Source: Symsagittifera roscoffensis
Lineage: Eukaryota; Xenacoelomorpha; Acoela; Convolutidae
Assembly: GCF_963678635.1 (NCBI RefSeq)
Contig: NC_087071.1
Location: forward strand, 9,843,842-9,907,841
Direction of reading: 5' to 3'
DNA: 64,000 bases
Shown here: positions 45,805-60,200 of the stretch, piece after piece
How positions within the stretch are numbered: position 1 is the first letter of the stretch
Layout: every line of letters begins with the position of its first letter
Made by a program: the position numbers and the translations under genes
Notes under the pieces: generated by a model
Database searches by the model: none
What the model was told of the DNA's origin: nothing
Seen by the model: the letters and a program-made list of their open reading frames with translations, nothing else

Positions 45805-46640
45805 AATGTTAAAATAACGCTCCGATGCTTTAAGAATGGAATATTTCATATCAAATATGAGATCTGAAGCTTTGATTTTTTTGGTTATATAAGATTTGAA
45901 CAAATCGTTTTCAGATCATATTTTGGATCTGAAATTGTTTTTCTTGTTTATTTCAAAACTGCAAAAATCAGTGTTCTGACATAATGTTTTGTGTTTTTGT
46001 TGTTTTTTTAAGGCTTTTGCTAGCTGTTAGCAGGTACTCAGCAAAATCTCCAATCGGTTTGATAGGTTCATCAACCGCTTTTGAAAACTTCTCAATGCAG
46101 TGAAAAAGAAATTTGCTTTGAAAAAAAAACAACTTTTTTTATAAATTATTGGGAAGTTTTTTACCGCTAATTAATTTTAAAAAATTGTCAAACAATAAAA
46201 CAAGAAAACTGAAGTGTTTGCTCGAAATGCTTCCATTTCACCAAATACTTTCTCAGGCTCATTTTCAGATCTAAAACTTTGGTTTTCAAGGTCGTTTAAG
46301 GCGTGAGAATTTTTATTCAGATTTGAACTTGAGATATGAAATTTTTCAAATGTTTATTCGAAATAAAAAGTCTCAGTTCTGAGAATCAACTTATTTAAGA
46401 TAGAAATAATTTGAGATCTTTTAAAGAAAACCCACTGGGTACAGGGTGTTAATTATCCCAAATTGGGAATCTTTAAACCCCCATAAATTTTCAAAAAATC
46501 TAATAACAGGGGAAAATTTCAAATAAATTTAAGCTCAGGAACCAAAAAGTCAAAATTTTTCTGGAGAAAAACACCATCCCCAAAACTATTTAGTACTACA
46601 GTCTCTTCTTAAAAGTTGAGGTACAAATTGCACACGTGGA
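45600..46640 (-). repeat. Repeat R1, copy 3, inverted and interrupted
   Basis: Two pieces match R1 in reverse order: 46440-46640 (gactttttggttc, gggtttaaagattcccaa, gggataattaac) and 45620-45690 (cgatatat, gcggagatttaatccgtctta). Between them lies about 750 bp of unrelated DNA with a TA microsatellite, so this copy was probably split by an insertion. Confidence 0.5.
45729..45800. repeat. (TA)n microsatellite
   Basis: About 36 uninterrupted TA units. Confidence 0.98.
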
Positions 46641-47349
46641 TGCTTCAATTGTGCACAACGGTTTTGAGACCCAAACGAAAAAATTAATCAAAAAATTTTA
46701 TCGTATTTTCAAAAAAATCACGACGAATTTTTCAGCACTGATTTTGCTAGATTGAAAAGAAACAGAAAAAATGGTCGCTTAAAACGGAAAAATAAACCTT
46801 TTTTGTTTCATTTCATTGTAGCAAAATCAATTCAAATAAAAAGTGTGCTCAAATAACGTCTGATGAATCGGCAATCAACATAGCTGCTTGAATGATGCAA
46901 AATTGGACGGTCGCACAATTAAAAGAACGACAAACAAATTTCATCAACACATTCTTAGACTTGCCCATCAAAACACCTCTGAGTAACACTTAAAAGTTAA
47001 CGTAGACTGATCAGAGCAAGAAAAGGCTATTCGGTTTTTGACACAGATGAAACTGCACTTTGCTAACACAAGTGAGAAAACGGCAAAAAGTTAATCTAAA
47101 AACGCAAACAAAATCCAAAACTATTTTTACATAATTAGATGAATGAAAATCTTTGAAAAAAAACACATATTTCATTGTTTGGCAGCAAATGATGCTCAAG
47201 CTGGAATTGTAATTAAAAGAGGATCGGTTAAGCGCTTATTTTTTGGTTTTTTAATATTTTCTATGCCAGCTTCCCAAAAAAGAAAGAATTATGATTTCTG
47301 GTCCGACGTCTTTTTAACTTTTCAATACGCTGAGGTACAAAGAATTCCG

Positions 47350-47616
47350 CAATACGACAACTCGCAACAATAGACAACTCGCAACAGAGGAAAACTGGCA
47401 TTGAAAGACAACTCGCAAAGTTTTTACTGTCACAGTCGCGCCAACTTGCTGCGAGCTTGCCAACAGGGCTGAGGATTTAAACGAATTTCAGAGAAGCGGC
47501 GACTCGCTCGCTGCGCGCCTACCAGCGACTTTATCATCAAAAATTTATATTTTTAAATTTATTTATAGACTTAGCGACTGGTCGCTTTCCTTAATTTTTG
47601 CGAGTTGTCGCTGTAC
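47350..47616. mobile_element. Short TIR element (right-arm copy)
   Basis: Mirror of 20447-20714: cgacaactcgcaa near 47357 and ttgcgagttgtcg near 47600, with repeated gacaactcgcaa in between. Confidence 0.55.
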
Positions 47617-49295
47617 AAAAAAATCCAAACGCATTATCGTAGCATAGAAATTTTTGATACCGATTCATCGATGATTTTAGTTTTTTTCTTTCACCTTAAG
47701 GAGACTTAGTTCTGATAACGTCTAAGATTTATTTTTTTTTGTGGATATCAATGAATCATCTAAACATTGCAGCTCAACTGGGAAAAACTTTAGGAGATTA
47801 AGAAAAATGACAGAGAAAATATTTGCATCTGCCTTAGAATACCAAAATTGGAAAAACTTTGCAGTTGAGTAAAATTCTATGAATCTCTTCGCCGCGCTTG
47901 AGATTTCATGAAAATGCAAAAAACTTAAAATTTACGAATTTGCCAAAAAAAATTTTGCGAAATTTAAACCAAAAGAAATTAGGAATGACAATTATTTCTA
48001 TGAGCAACAACTGAATGAAAAATTCAAAAGTGTTTATCCGAATATCTGAGTCAATCATGACAGCTCAAAACTAGACTGGTAAAAACTATCCGAACTCTAT
48101 CCGATTTCTTTTTGTCAACTCAGTCAGTGAAGTTGAGGAAGAAGTTGATAAAGAAGTTAATATAGTTTTTTCTTGCAAAATACCCTACCGACAAATCACG
48201 ATGTCGATGTGATATTTGTTGCCAGAAAAAAAAGTAAATAAACAAATGATGAGTTCTTTTTAACTCTATCGTCTTTACCGAATGAAAAGTGGATAGACTT
48301 TTATCATACGATTAACAAAAAAATGAAAACAAAAATCATTATCTGTTGCAATTAATTGAATCTTATTTCGTTCCAAATTAGAAAAAAGGAGGAAAAAAGT
48401 TCCTTAATGAGTCTTTAAAAACTGTTGTTGTATCATTCAACTCTATAAAATATGAAAATTGTATGATATGTATTTTTCCATTAACAAGAAATATAATTTA
48501 TTTTTCTAAATTTAATTTCTGAAAATTTTTTGGCCAAGTTTACTCAAAGTACCAACGGTTGGACGGTTTTGCATTTGCAATCTTTAGAAAACGAGCTGAA
48601 TGGTCTTAGAGCTGTCTTTCAAAAACGATATAACGGAAGTAACAAACTTTTAAATTGAACAAGGCATACATAGACATGCCATACAAAAAGAATATGAGTT
48701 TTCAGCGTTTTTGAAAAAAGAAAAGGAAAAAATCCAACACCAGTGTAACCAGGACTACGTTATACACACAAAAACTTAAAGTTTGCAAGCAAAAATATGT
48801 TTTCGGAAAATGTTTGTTTGAGTACAAAACTCGATTTGCGGTTGAAAAAAAAATGTTTGGGGCAATTTCAAAATTTCTTGTCATTTATAATGGGAATTGT
48901 ATGAAATGCGTTTTTTTTATTCAAAAACAAAAACCTCGGTTTTGCGTCACCAGACTGTTTTATTAGAATCAATTAGACGCAGATATTAGTTTATATTTTT
49001 TTTCAACCACTTTGCGAAATTGTACCAAAATTGTATGACAAGCATTTTTCCATACATTTGATGTATGGTTTTGTATGATAAGCATTTTCGATGTATGGAG
49101 GTCAACCCAGAACAAACCAATTCTTTTTTTACTATCTTTAGTCGTCCTACAAGAGGACTAATCAGTAGTATACTTTTAATTTAAGCTTTAACATTTTGAA
49201 ATAAATAGCAAAGAAACGAAAGTTACTAAAAGAAAGTAATAGTTTCAAGTATATAAGCTTCGTTTTATATCTGTTTCAACAAGTTTTAGTCACAG

Positions 49296-49470
49296 AGCAG
49301 GACCAGGATAAAGGGAGGGGGCGCCCACCCCGTGCCTTAGGTATTCGACCAACTCACCACCAAAAGGGTCACACTTTGGTACTATTTTACGACAACCATT
49401 TTGGGTCGACGCACTCTGAAATTAATCTAAATGCGCCTTGGGTGCAAATTTAAACCAAGTTTGAGAGAGT
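49296..49470 (+). mobile_element. Diverged MITE of the GACCnnAAAGGGTC family (right arm)
   Basis: Order of blocks: aaagggagggggcgccc, ttaggtattcgacc, caaaagggtcacactttgg, tactattttacgacaaccattttggg, tctaaatgcgccttggg. It matches 32470-32770 block by block at clearly lower identity. Confidence 0.5.
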
Positions 49471-51764
49471 GTGCGCCAAAGACTCTAATTTTTTTGGTCA
49501 AAACCTTCCAAAATCTGCTAAAATCAGTTTTCTTGGCCTTCGTTCTTACAATACTTCAAGTGCGGCGCACGAAATATTGTCAGAATGGGGTCTCCAGAGT
49601 GTAGCGCGCAAAACTCATTTATTCATTAAACAGGTGTTATATTTTCGAAGCACAGTTGCACACTAACAGAAATCGGAACAGGTCAAAACAAGTAGTCATT
49701 TAGTATTCGTGTTTTATGATTCAGATCTAGATTGATTTTATATATTAAATACTTTTTCACTGAGTTGTGTTATTAACATGTTAAACTTAGTATTACAGTT
49801 TCTCTGGCCTAGATCTTCTCTCTACTTAGCTGATATCTCAGATAGCTGAAAATTTAACAATAAAACTGTAAGTCATTGATTTAACTTCAAACAATTTTTT
49901 AAAGAACATTAACAGTTATGTTTATATCCGTAATAAATTTAGTGGCTGGAAAAACTCAATGAGACGAAATTTTGAAAACTGTTCGAAAAATGTGGCGATG
50001 ACAGAGACAATTAAACACCCAGAGAAAGGAAAACTACAGCACTGAAACGTACAAATGCATATCGGAACTTTGATATTTGGCTCACAATTTTTCTGCCATG
50101 GGACATTCTAAGTTTCCAAATTAATAGAAAAAAACCGAATTTTTGTTTGCAATTACCCGCAGTGAGACACCATAAAAAACATAAATTATTTTGAATTTTA
50201 TTGTGGTCAAAATTTTTGTAACTTTATTCGATTGTAATTGCACTTAGGGACCACGCAATCGATTATTCAATCCATTATTTTTTGAGAAATTAACTTGTTT
50301 TTAATACATTAAAAATCCATTATTATTATTATTATATATATGTATATGTATAGAATTTATTTTATAGTTTGTAGAGGTTGTAATTCACCATTATTTATAG
50401 AGACTATAATGGATTATAATTTATAAATATATATTTCAATTTTTCAGCAAAACTTGCTGTTTTTTCTGCTTTATTCACAGCCTGCTAGATGTCCAAATCT
50501 TCTAACATTTATTTAATGTTTGCAAAACTCTCACACTTTCATCAACTTTTCAATTTTAACACTCAAATTGAGCATGCTCAAATTTACACCCATCCCACCA
50601 CATTGATTGGCACAGCTGCTCCCACGCACACCTACCCCACACACAGCTTTATCAACCCAATTAACCTCAACCCCCATCAATCCCACTAATCCTCATCCTC
50701 ACCGACCCTCGACCCTCAACCCCCCCCCCCCCCCCCCCCACCGCCTATCCCCTACATACCCTACTCCCATACACACACATACCTCCCTGTAAAATTTAGT
50801 GGAGGGCGTAAAGGTCTGAAAAGGGTATGGGGATTAAAAGTGTAAGAGTGTGCGGATGGGCTTAGAGTATTTTTCGCGCATGTTGAGGGTAAACACAAGA
50901 AAGGAAAAATGAAGCAAAGAGGACCGATGGGAGTTAGTGTGAAACATTTAGGGGGAGGAACAGAAAAAAGAAAAAAGTAGAAAACAAAGCAACTTTTTAC
51001 TCTAGCCAAGAGCAAAAATACAATTAGTGATCGCAAAGTTCAAGCTTTGAATAAAAATTTTTGAGGTTTTGAAAAATCCAGGCTCTTACTCATTAAAATT
51101 TTTGGCTGTTTTCCACTCCCCCTCCCCAACATTTAAATCCAGTTTGAAAATCCTATTCAACCTTGTCTTAATGTAATGAGTAATTGCAACGTTAACAAAC
51201 TAACTATTGTGAACACAATTGTTCTTCTTTCTTTCATCGTAAAAACACGCATTCAGCCATAATGACAAGTAAAACAACTGAAAAAATGAAAATTTGAATT
51301 GTGGGGGGAAAGTGAAAAATATACAAATCTATTAAAATCCTTTATATCTATCATTATTCAATTATATAAGCCATTATTGTCAATTATAATGGATTAAAGT
51401 TATCTCCACTCTGTTTGATTTACAATTGGATATTAATCCATTAAAATAGACATTTTTAGATTTTTATTCATGTAGAGAACGAAAATCCTTGATTTTTTCC
51501 CGTTTCCCAAACTCCTCGGAAAATTACTAAAAAAAGCTGTTCAAAAGTTCTTCTAACGGCGTTTTGCATGTCAAAAAGTTGCAACAATTTGTTCACCTGA
51601 TTGAGCTGACATGAAAAGTTAATTGAAAAAGACGTTCACTTACTGATTTTCCAAAACAATCAAATAGGGGAGGGACTAGAAAAGAGCCAATTCATGGTAA
51701 TCGATTATTATCTACAAAACCTCAAATTGGTTAAGCTCCTTTTTTTCTCAAACAATATCTAGGA

Positions 51765-53221
51765 AATCAAACCTACCAGAAAAATTCTATCAAAATAAAT
51801 GACATGGTTGCAGTTTGAGTTAACAAAATATCAAATGCTGAAAAGAATTGTTTATGAAATGATAATGATAATCTGATCAATTGGTTATATCGATACTACA
51901 AACAGGAATTTTTTAAACTCGGATTGTTTTGTGGAAAAGTTAGGAACAGAGAAAAATGTTAAATAAGTTAGAGAAAAATTCCCGTACTGAAATTTCATGG
52001 ATAAGTGATCAACTATATTGTTTTTTCATTGTTCGTCTCTATAAAAGTTAAAAATAATTGAATAAAAATAAACTATAACTTAGTTTTGCATGTGACATCG
52101 TCAAAACCCAATTGCAACGATTATAGGCAATTAAAATGGATTATAATCATCTATAACAGATGACAATTGTTATGGATGATCATCAATTTTTATGAACATT
52201 TTTCTGAAATTTTCAAGCAAAACGCAATATATTCAACACATACCACTTGCTTTTGACTTGATGCACATTACAGATGAAACGAGATTTGACTTAGCTTTCA
52301 AAATCTTCATCGTGTTTATATATTTTTTCTTTCACATGTTTTCTCATAAATTGTTAGTTTCTCGTTTTTTGGTTGTCTTTGTTTTCTCTACCTAATTCTC
52401 CTTTGTACCTCCTGTTTTTCTCCTTTGCCGTCACTCCAGTCTACGCTTCCCCACGTTTGGGATCTGGGGGTGGGGGGATGGGGTAAACATGAGGGGGAGT
52501 TATTCAGTTGTGGGGGTTGATGAACATGGGGAAAGAATATACTGAGGGAAGGGGCGAACGTGCGAACGTGGCGAAAGTGAGTGGTAAAGAGTTTCAAAAG
52601 GTGCTACCCACAAGGAGTTTTCCATGGATAATAATCAATTATCATAGTTTTTCATGGTCTGTCCCATAAAATTCTTTAATACGTTGGTTATTTTGGATTA
52701 ATTATCAATTATGAAGGATTTTAATATATTTTAATAGTTCATAACAGATTATAATAAATTATAGTAGACTTTTATGAGTCAGAGCCTGAATTTTCTGAGA
52801 CTTCGAAAGTAAATATTTGAAAACTGAATTTTTGCTATTGTTTAATTGTGTTTTGCAATTGACGACATCCCCTCTTCCTGAATACTTGTCACTAACTCCC
52901 ACTATTCTTACTTCAGTTACCACGACCTCCCCTCCCCGCCACTTACCCTTTACTTAAGTTTACCGTAAAAATACGTGAAAAAGGCCGTTTACTCCCCCCT
53001 ACCCCCACACACACCTTTAACCACCCTGCAGACTCTTATGCCGCCTCCAGAAAATTTTTTTGCAGGGGTAGGTATATGTGGGGTAGGCGGGGGCGAGGGG
53101 TGATAAGCAGGGGATGGTGAGCTTCCTTTTGCAGAAAAATTGGCAACATTTATCGTTTATAGGGATTATCTATTATAATTGGGATCTGGGGATCTGGGGA
53201 AATTCTATTATAATCTATAAT
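51765..53221 (+). repeat. 1457-bp tandem duplication, unit 1 (right arm only)
   Basis: Starts aatcaaacctaccag. Frames of 67 and 69 codons recur exactly 1457 bp downstream. The left arm has a single copy at about 14850-16307. Confidence 0.95.
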
Positions 53222-54678
53222 AATCAAACCTACCAGAAAAATTCTATCAAAATAAATGACATGGTTGCAGTTTGAGTTAACAAAATATCAAATGCTGAAA
53301 AGAATTGTTTATGAAATGATAATGATAATCTGATCAATTGGTTATATCGATACTACAAACAGGAATTTTTTAAACTCGGATTGTTTTGTGGAAAAGTTAG
53401 GAACAGAGAAAAATGTTAAATAAGTTAGAGAAAAATTCCCGTACTGAAATTTCATGGATAAGTGATCAACTATATTGTTTTTTCATTGTTCGTCTCTATA
53501 AAAGTTAAAAATAATTGAATAAAAATAAACTATAACTTAGTTTTGCATGTGACATCGTCAAAACCCAATTGCAACGATTATAGGCAATTAAAATGGATTA
53601 TAATCATCTATAACAGATGACAATTGTTATGGATGATCATCAATTTTTATGAACATTTTTCTGAAATTTTCAAGCAAAACGCAATATATTCAACACATAC
53701 CACTTGCTTTTGACTTGATGCACATTACAGATGAAACGAGATTTGACTTAGCTTTCAAAATCTTCATCGTGTTTATATATTTTTTCTTTCACATGTTTTC
53801 TCATAAATTGTTAGTTTCTCGTTTTTTGGTTGTCTTTGTTTTCTCTACCTAATTCTCCTTTGTACCTCCTGTTTTTCTCCTTTGCCGTCACTCCAGTCTA
53901 CGCTTCCCCACGTTTGGGATCTGGGGGTGGGGGGATGGGGTAAACATGAGGGGGAGTTATTCAGTTGTGGGGGTTGATGAACATGGGGAAAGAATATACT
54001 GAGGGAAGGGGCGAACGTGCGAACGTGGCGAAAGTGAGTGGTAAAGAGTTTCAAAAGGTGCTACCCACAAGGAGTTTTCCATGGATAATAATCAATTATC
54101 ATAGTTTTTCATGGTCTGTCCCATAAAATTCTTTAATACGTTGGTTATTTTGGATTAATTATCAATTATGAAGGATTTTAATATATTTTAATAGTTCATA
54201 ACAGATTATAATAAATTATAGTAGACTTTTATGAGTCAGAGCCTGAATTTTCTGAGACTTCGAAAGTAAATATTTGAAAACTGAATTTTTGCTATTGTTT
54301 AATTGTGTTTTGCAATTGACGACATCCCCTCTTCCTGAATACTTGTCACTAACTCCCACTATTCTTACTTCAGTTACCACGACCTCCCCTCCCCGCCACT
54401 TACCCTTTACTTAAGTTTACCGTAAAAATACGTGAAAAAGGCCGTTTACTCCCCCCTACCCCCACACACACCTTTAACCACCCTGCAGACTCTTATGCCG
54501 CCTCCAGAAAAAAAAATTGCAGGGGTAGGTATATGTGGGGTAGGCGGGGGCGAGGGGTGATAAGCAGGGGATGGTGAGCTTCCTTTTGCAGAAAAATTGG
54601 CAACATTTATCGTTTATAGGGATTATCTATTATAATTGGGATCTGGGGATCTGGGGAAATTCTATTATAATCTATTAT
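53222..54678 (+). repeat. 1457-bp tandem duplication, unit 2 (right arm only)
   Basis: Begins at a junction with microhomology (ctattataatcta/taatcaaacc). Nearly identical to unit 1; one visible difference is in an A/T run near 54510, where unit 1 matches the left arm and unit 2 does not. Confidence 0.95.
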
Positions 54679-56614
54679 ATTAGGTTATAATGGATAATGA
54701 TCAATTGTGTGGTCCCTAGTGTAAATAATATCGATTATAATGGCATCATTTTTTAACCATGAAAAATGGTTGTAACCAATTTTTATCCATGGAATTCCAC
54801 TGCGGTTATAAAATTGAGTCTTGAATTCGAGTAGGCCGTGGTCATAGCAGAAATGGTTGAAAGTTTTTCAAACAATTTTGAAAAAATATATAGAGATTAT
54901 ATCCGTTATAATCAATCATAATTGATTTTAAATGGCTTCTAACCCATTTATATTGTATTTTATTGGTTACGAATATTGCAGAAATAATCGATTATATTGC
55001 CAATAAAATCTACATTGTGGTCTGAACTTGCAACAATAATGGATTATAAGGTAAATATTTTACACATTTTTTTTCATTATAATCAATTTTGATTCTTGAA
55101 ACGATGGGGGCTGAAGCCTATTTGCTCAATGACTCAATCGTTTTCATCACCATATATTTTTTTTTGTTTCCATTTCTTTCCAAGTTTTTGGATATTGGAT
55201 AATTTATCTGCTGTTAATAAAGATGTTGAGCTTGTGAAAGAAAACCCAAATATTTACAGCTTTTAACAAATTTATCGGACAGCGTTTTAATTATTTGAAA
55301 GAATTCTGACTTTGAGACAGTGAAATGGTGTTAAAACTACAATCGAACTTCCAAAACTGCATTTGAACTGGCAAAAGAGCAACGCAAAATGATTGTGCTT
55401 TTCGGAGAACTCAATTTTTTGCCTTATTTCAAGAGCTTAATTGAGAAAACGTTTTCACCAACAACTTTCTACCGATCAATTTTTTAGAGCAAAAAAGAAC
55501 AACAGAAATCATACGCGAACTTTGAAGGAAGTATTTCGATTTAATTTAAATTTGAATGCTGGAATTTTTGCAGAAATTTAAATCGTTGTCCGATAAATAT
55601 TTATTAAAAGCTACATTAACCGAAATTGTAGCAGAAAGAATTAATCAAAAACAGCAACCTGCCAATTTTCAACACTCTTGGGATCAAAAATTGGATTTTT
55701 TGTAAAGTTGAGTTATACTTTCTGTCTGAAAAATTTGCCTTTTCATGCAAAATTTTTCTGAAATAGATAATTTTTTCTTTTTAATTATTTCTGTCTGCTG
55801 CAACTTTTTGCATTTCTTTATAGCTTTTAGGACAACGTCTAACATTTTTGAAACTATTCTGACCTTCAAATGAAACGTATTAGGAATTTATCTGAAACTT
55901 CTTTGGCTATATTCCTATTCCAACAAAGGTTGACATACATTCGAGCAACAGTGAAGTTTAATTGCATAATCACTCCACTTGATCTCTAGATAGCTTTTCT
56001 GGTAAAAAATTCCAATTTTTGGTCAAAATCTTCGGGTTTTGAATGGAGATGTTATCGGATTTAATTTTGCTAGTATTCCGGAACCTGAAATGTTTTTACT
56101 ACTTTTTTCAGGATTCCGGAACCGGATTCCGGAATTCGTTTTTGATGTCGATGAGTAACTGCATAATGCATAGATTTACGTTGGCTAGCCGTTATTCATT
56201 GTGCTTTATGCGTCAACGTCATTTCCGTTGAGCCATTTTTGCACTGATAACATTCTAATTTTGATTTTTTTTTAAAAACGGATTCCAAAACCGGAAATAA
56301 CTATGAAGTTTACCGGAACCCTGACTCCGGAATCCGGTACATTTCTAGTTTTGAACAACTTATAAAATATAACTTAAAATAACAAAGAATTTGAGCTTAG
56401 TAGAAAATTCAAATATTTATTATAAAACTGGCCTAGGTTTTTTTTACGATTGCATAATAGCTTGAAATCACTTTGATCATCCTTTTAGGGTCTGTTCTAA
56501 AAAAACGCAATAAATGGTTTTCAAAATTTACAAAAAAAACCAAATTTTTTTCAAAACTTGTGCAGCACCAACTGACCATGCAACCAGATAAAAATTTTTT
56601 TTTGCAGTAAGGCA

Positions 56615-56872
56615 ATGTCATTTTATTCCACATGCGACGGAATTGAAGACACGGTTTGGAACTGCAACCTCTACTTTGACCTGAGTTGTGACGAATCGAA
56701 AGAAGCCGGACGTGAAATGACGCCCGCTCAGTTAGAACAGATTCTGCGAACACGAGTGAACGAAGAGCGAGTTTTGAAAGTGGAAATGTGGAAACAACCT
56801 TGGACTAAAGGGCTCTTTCACTTCTTAGTTTATAAACCCTACCCCCGCATCAGAATATTGCCTCCCCCATAA
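56615..56872 (+). pseudogene. FQTDxWxWSIEK-family gene remnant, N-terminal exon (right arm)
   Basis: Mirror of 12639-12896 with one residue different (I to V). ATG follows a tttttttttgcag acceptor by 7 bases. Family similarity ends at EMWKQP; the frame then runs into unrelated sequence and stops. The matching second half is at 62037-62411, beyond the asymmetric block. Confidence 0.55.
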
Positions 56873-57180
56873 TGCAACAAGGAACACCAAATATTACAGT
56901 AAATAAACCAAGTAACAAGGAATGTTCCGAAAACAAAAATTTAAATTTGAATTTTTATTTTTTTATTTAATTTTTTTTAAATTCTAATCATCATTTAGTG
57001 TTTTTAGTGAATGACGATCTAGTGTCAACTTAAGTTAACTTTGCAAAAATTGAGCGATTATTTTTGCTGCTGAATAATTGAGCGATTATTTTTGCTGCTG
57101 AATAATTGAGTTTGGGATGATCTGAACAGAAATAATGAAGAGCTGTTTTTTTCTTTACTACGGTAATAGGATCAGGCGAG

Positions 57181-57260
57181 AATGTGAGCTTAGGTCCGGG
57201 GGTGGTCTTCTCAAAAATAATTTCAAAGAGGGTACTCTGTCTGGTTGTCACGCTATCTAT
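57181..57260 (-). repeat. Direct repeat flanking the asymmetric block, unit B (right arm)
   Basis: Aligns with 61941-62017: both end ctgt(c/t)tg(g/t)ttgt(c/a)acg(c/a)tatct and share ggtccggg/gatccggg, cttctca and gggtac. Spacing is about 4.76 kb, same orientation. Confidence 0.5.
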
Positions 57261-60200
57261 TTTTGGTCCGATGGGTTTGTGAAACTTCTTAGTCTAATAC
57301 CAATCTTAATCTTACTCTTATATTTTCTAGATTCAATAGATCTGGAGATACACTGGTTTATGGCGGAGTTAGAGGACAGAAGCAAGCAACTGATTTCAAA
57401 CTTTATTATCGTTTCTCTCATCCACTAGGTCTTCAGGCTAACAAACTAGAGTAAGATTTAGTCATGGATCATGATTGGTTAGTTAAAAATACTCTACAGA
57501 GAAATGAAATAAAAATGAAGTAACTAGTTTCAAACTGGTTCCACCCTTCCGGGGTCTAGAGAAGTGAAGTTTCAAAGTTCTGAGTCATTTAAATGGGAGT
57601 GTTTTCTGAGTTTGTGAGAGAGTCAGTTGTAGTGTCTGCCAAACACATATGATGACGAGGAGTTACCCTGAAACCAGAGAGATTGAAGTGCTGCGCAGAA
57701 AGGTAATGGTTGGGAGTCGACTTCAGAGTTCAGAGTGCGACTACCTGCAAGATGAAAGGTTGAGTTTTTTCAGAGAAGTTTCAAGTGAAAAAGGACACGT
57801 ATAATAGAGTTTGACATCGAGTTTGCTATCGTTCTGCTTCAATGGATTCATTCTCTTTGTTTGACAACTCCATACTATAAATGCAGGGAAGATTGAGGCT
57901 GCGGCAAGCAAACCAATAAATTTTCCATTCCGAAGTTCGAATGTCGTCTCGTGATGTTTTCTTTTTTGCTGCTGAAGATACCCTCGGAATTCGTTCAAAT
58001 ATTTCAGTGTTTCTTTCCAAATTTTTTGTTTACAAATTTAGTGTTTTCAGTTTAAGTTATGAATTAGTTAATTGTTTTTGTAGAAGCTTTATCTTAGTTT
58101 GATTATTTTCAAGAGTTGCTCACAAAAGCAGTAGGCAATGTGTCTAAACGTGATGTAGCGCGGTTGATGAGGCTTGCTATAAAGCAGGCTCAGGACGTCC
58201 TACTGGTGGGTTAGGTCAGTCGAATCGTTGCAGTATACCTGAGATGGTTTATTGAGTAAAGGGTTTTACTGATCATAACCTTTTCTTGCTATATACCTGG
58301 TATTTTGTCATTTATGTTTTGTAGTTGTGTCCACATTTTTAAAATGGATTTCTGTGATAAGTTTCAATAGGGTGCATCCTAAAGTTGTATGTGTTCCTAA
58401 TTAAAATCGGGTTTTGGCTTCAAATCATATATTATCCAGTTTGATCTGGTTTCGGAATAGTGGAACTTTTTTTCACACACTAGTAGTGAGTTGGTAGTGC
58501 GGTGGTGTTAAATAAGCTGCGTTGGTTGTTTAGGCTTCATTCCAACCAGATTGAACGAAAATTTCAAAGCTGTAAAAACTCTTTATAGTTGTTAACAGCA
58601 TTTCGCAAAATGGAGAATTATTTTTTTATTATAAATTGTCGAGCAAAATTTTACAAAAATTTCTTTTATTCAAAAAAGCGGCAAGTGGAGGGACAAGTTG
58701 GAGACAAGTAGAAATTTCACCCGCGAAAAATTTAGCTTTACTATAATTTATGACTAAAATGTATGACTTAATGTATTGTTTTATAACACTATAGCATTAG
58801 AAATATCAAAAATACTGCTGAGTTATAGATTTCATTGAACATAATTCAAAATACAGCAATCGATTGGCACTCTTCGAACGAATGATGAAAAATTGTTTTT
58901 TTTCCGCATCTATGATGAAATTTGTTGCAACATTTTAATAATAAATGATGAGTAATTTTTTTTGTACTTAGTTTTAAAGTCATACTTACGAAAGGATTTT
59001 GGAGAAACCATTGGTAAAAACGTTTGCGATAGAAGGTGATTTTAAAATGAGTTTGACTAGTGTGCGATTGATGTTTTTTGTTCTACTGAATTTAAATCTA
59101 TTTTTTTGGGTGTTCAAAAACTTCAGGTTAATTAAATTTTATCAAAGCGGCTAAAATAGCGTTCGCAAGCTTTTGTGTTTTAGAATGCCTGATCAATGAC
59201 GTGATCTGTATGGTGGAGGTCAAATATGTGTTCTGTCTTGTGGAAAAAAGTTGATGTAATTTGTGGGTTAGCTTCGGTATCAGTGTTGTGTGGTGCGTCT
59301 TCAAGTATCTGTTAAAATTGTGATCTTAATAAGCGACAGGGAAATGATTAGATTTCCTTGAAGTGAAGTGATTGAGTATTTGTGATAAAATTATTGATTT
59401 CTTCGAGATGAATTGTGGAAGTTAGTTGTCAAATCTTGTTGGCATGTAGACTTTCATCGTCATACTTTTTCATGGGAATAACAATGGGGTTAGTAATTTT
59501 TAAAAGCTAAGACACGGAAGAGTGTGTATTAAGCTCTTTTTGTTAACAGGAAAGTCGCGTTGGCTTTTAGTTTTTTTTATTGTTGAAGCTATTTTGTAGG
59601 AAGCATGGGATGGAGTGAAGTAAAAACTCATGCGTGTTTTTGTGCGGTGTTAGGTCGTTTTCATTGTAGTCTATGTATCGATTTGCGGCTGACTAAATGT
59701 CTAGCTATGTTTAATTGCTGTCAACGTTTGTTTAGAACGCTTGCAGCTCTGTGGAGGATGACTGCTAGAGAAGATATTTGATTCAGAAGCGGATTGAGTT
59801 GATCGGTGAATTGATAGTTAATCGGTTGTTGTTAATCGGTTGTTGTTTAAAATTATCTGAACCATGCTCAACTTGATCGTCAGTAATAGGGCTGGGAGTA
59901 TCTTTAAGGGGGTTCGAAAGTGGTGATAAAAGTGGGGTAGCTTTAGTGTAGTAAGAACTAGAATTGGATGAAAGGGTAACGACAAGGGCTTGGGAAATGA
60001 TAGAAGGAAATGGTGGTGCAGAAAAAAAGTACTTTTCCTTGTGATCGATCACTATTTGGATGTATGACAAATCGTAGAATAGAGTCATCCTCAAAATTGT
60101 TGTCGGATTCCTGAATAATATTTTTGTGAAGTGTAATTACTGTTAACTTATAATATTTGGTGAGTCTTTCGGAATGAGCTCAATTATTTATTGGAATGGT

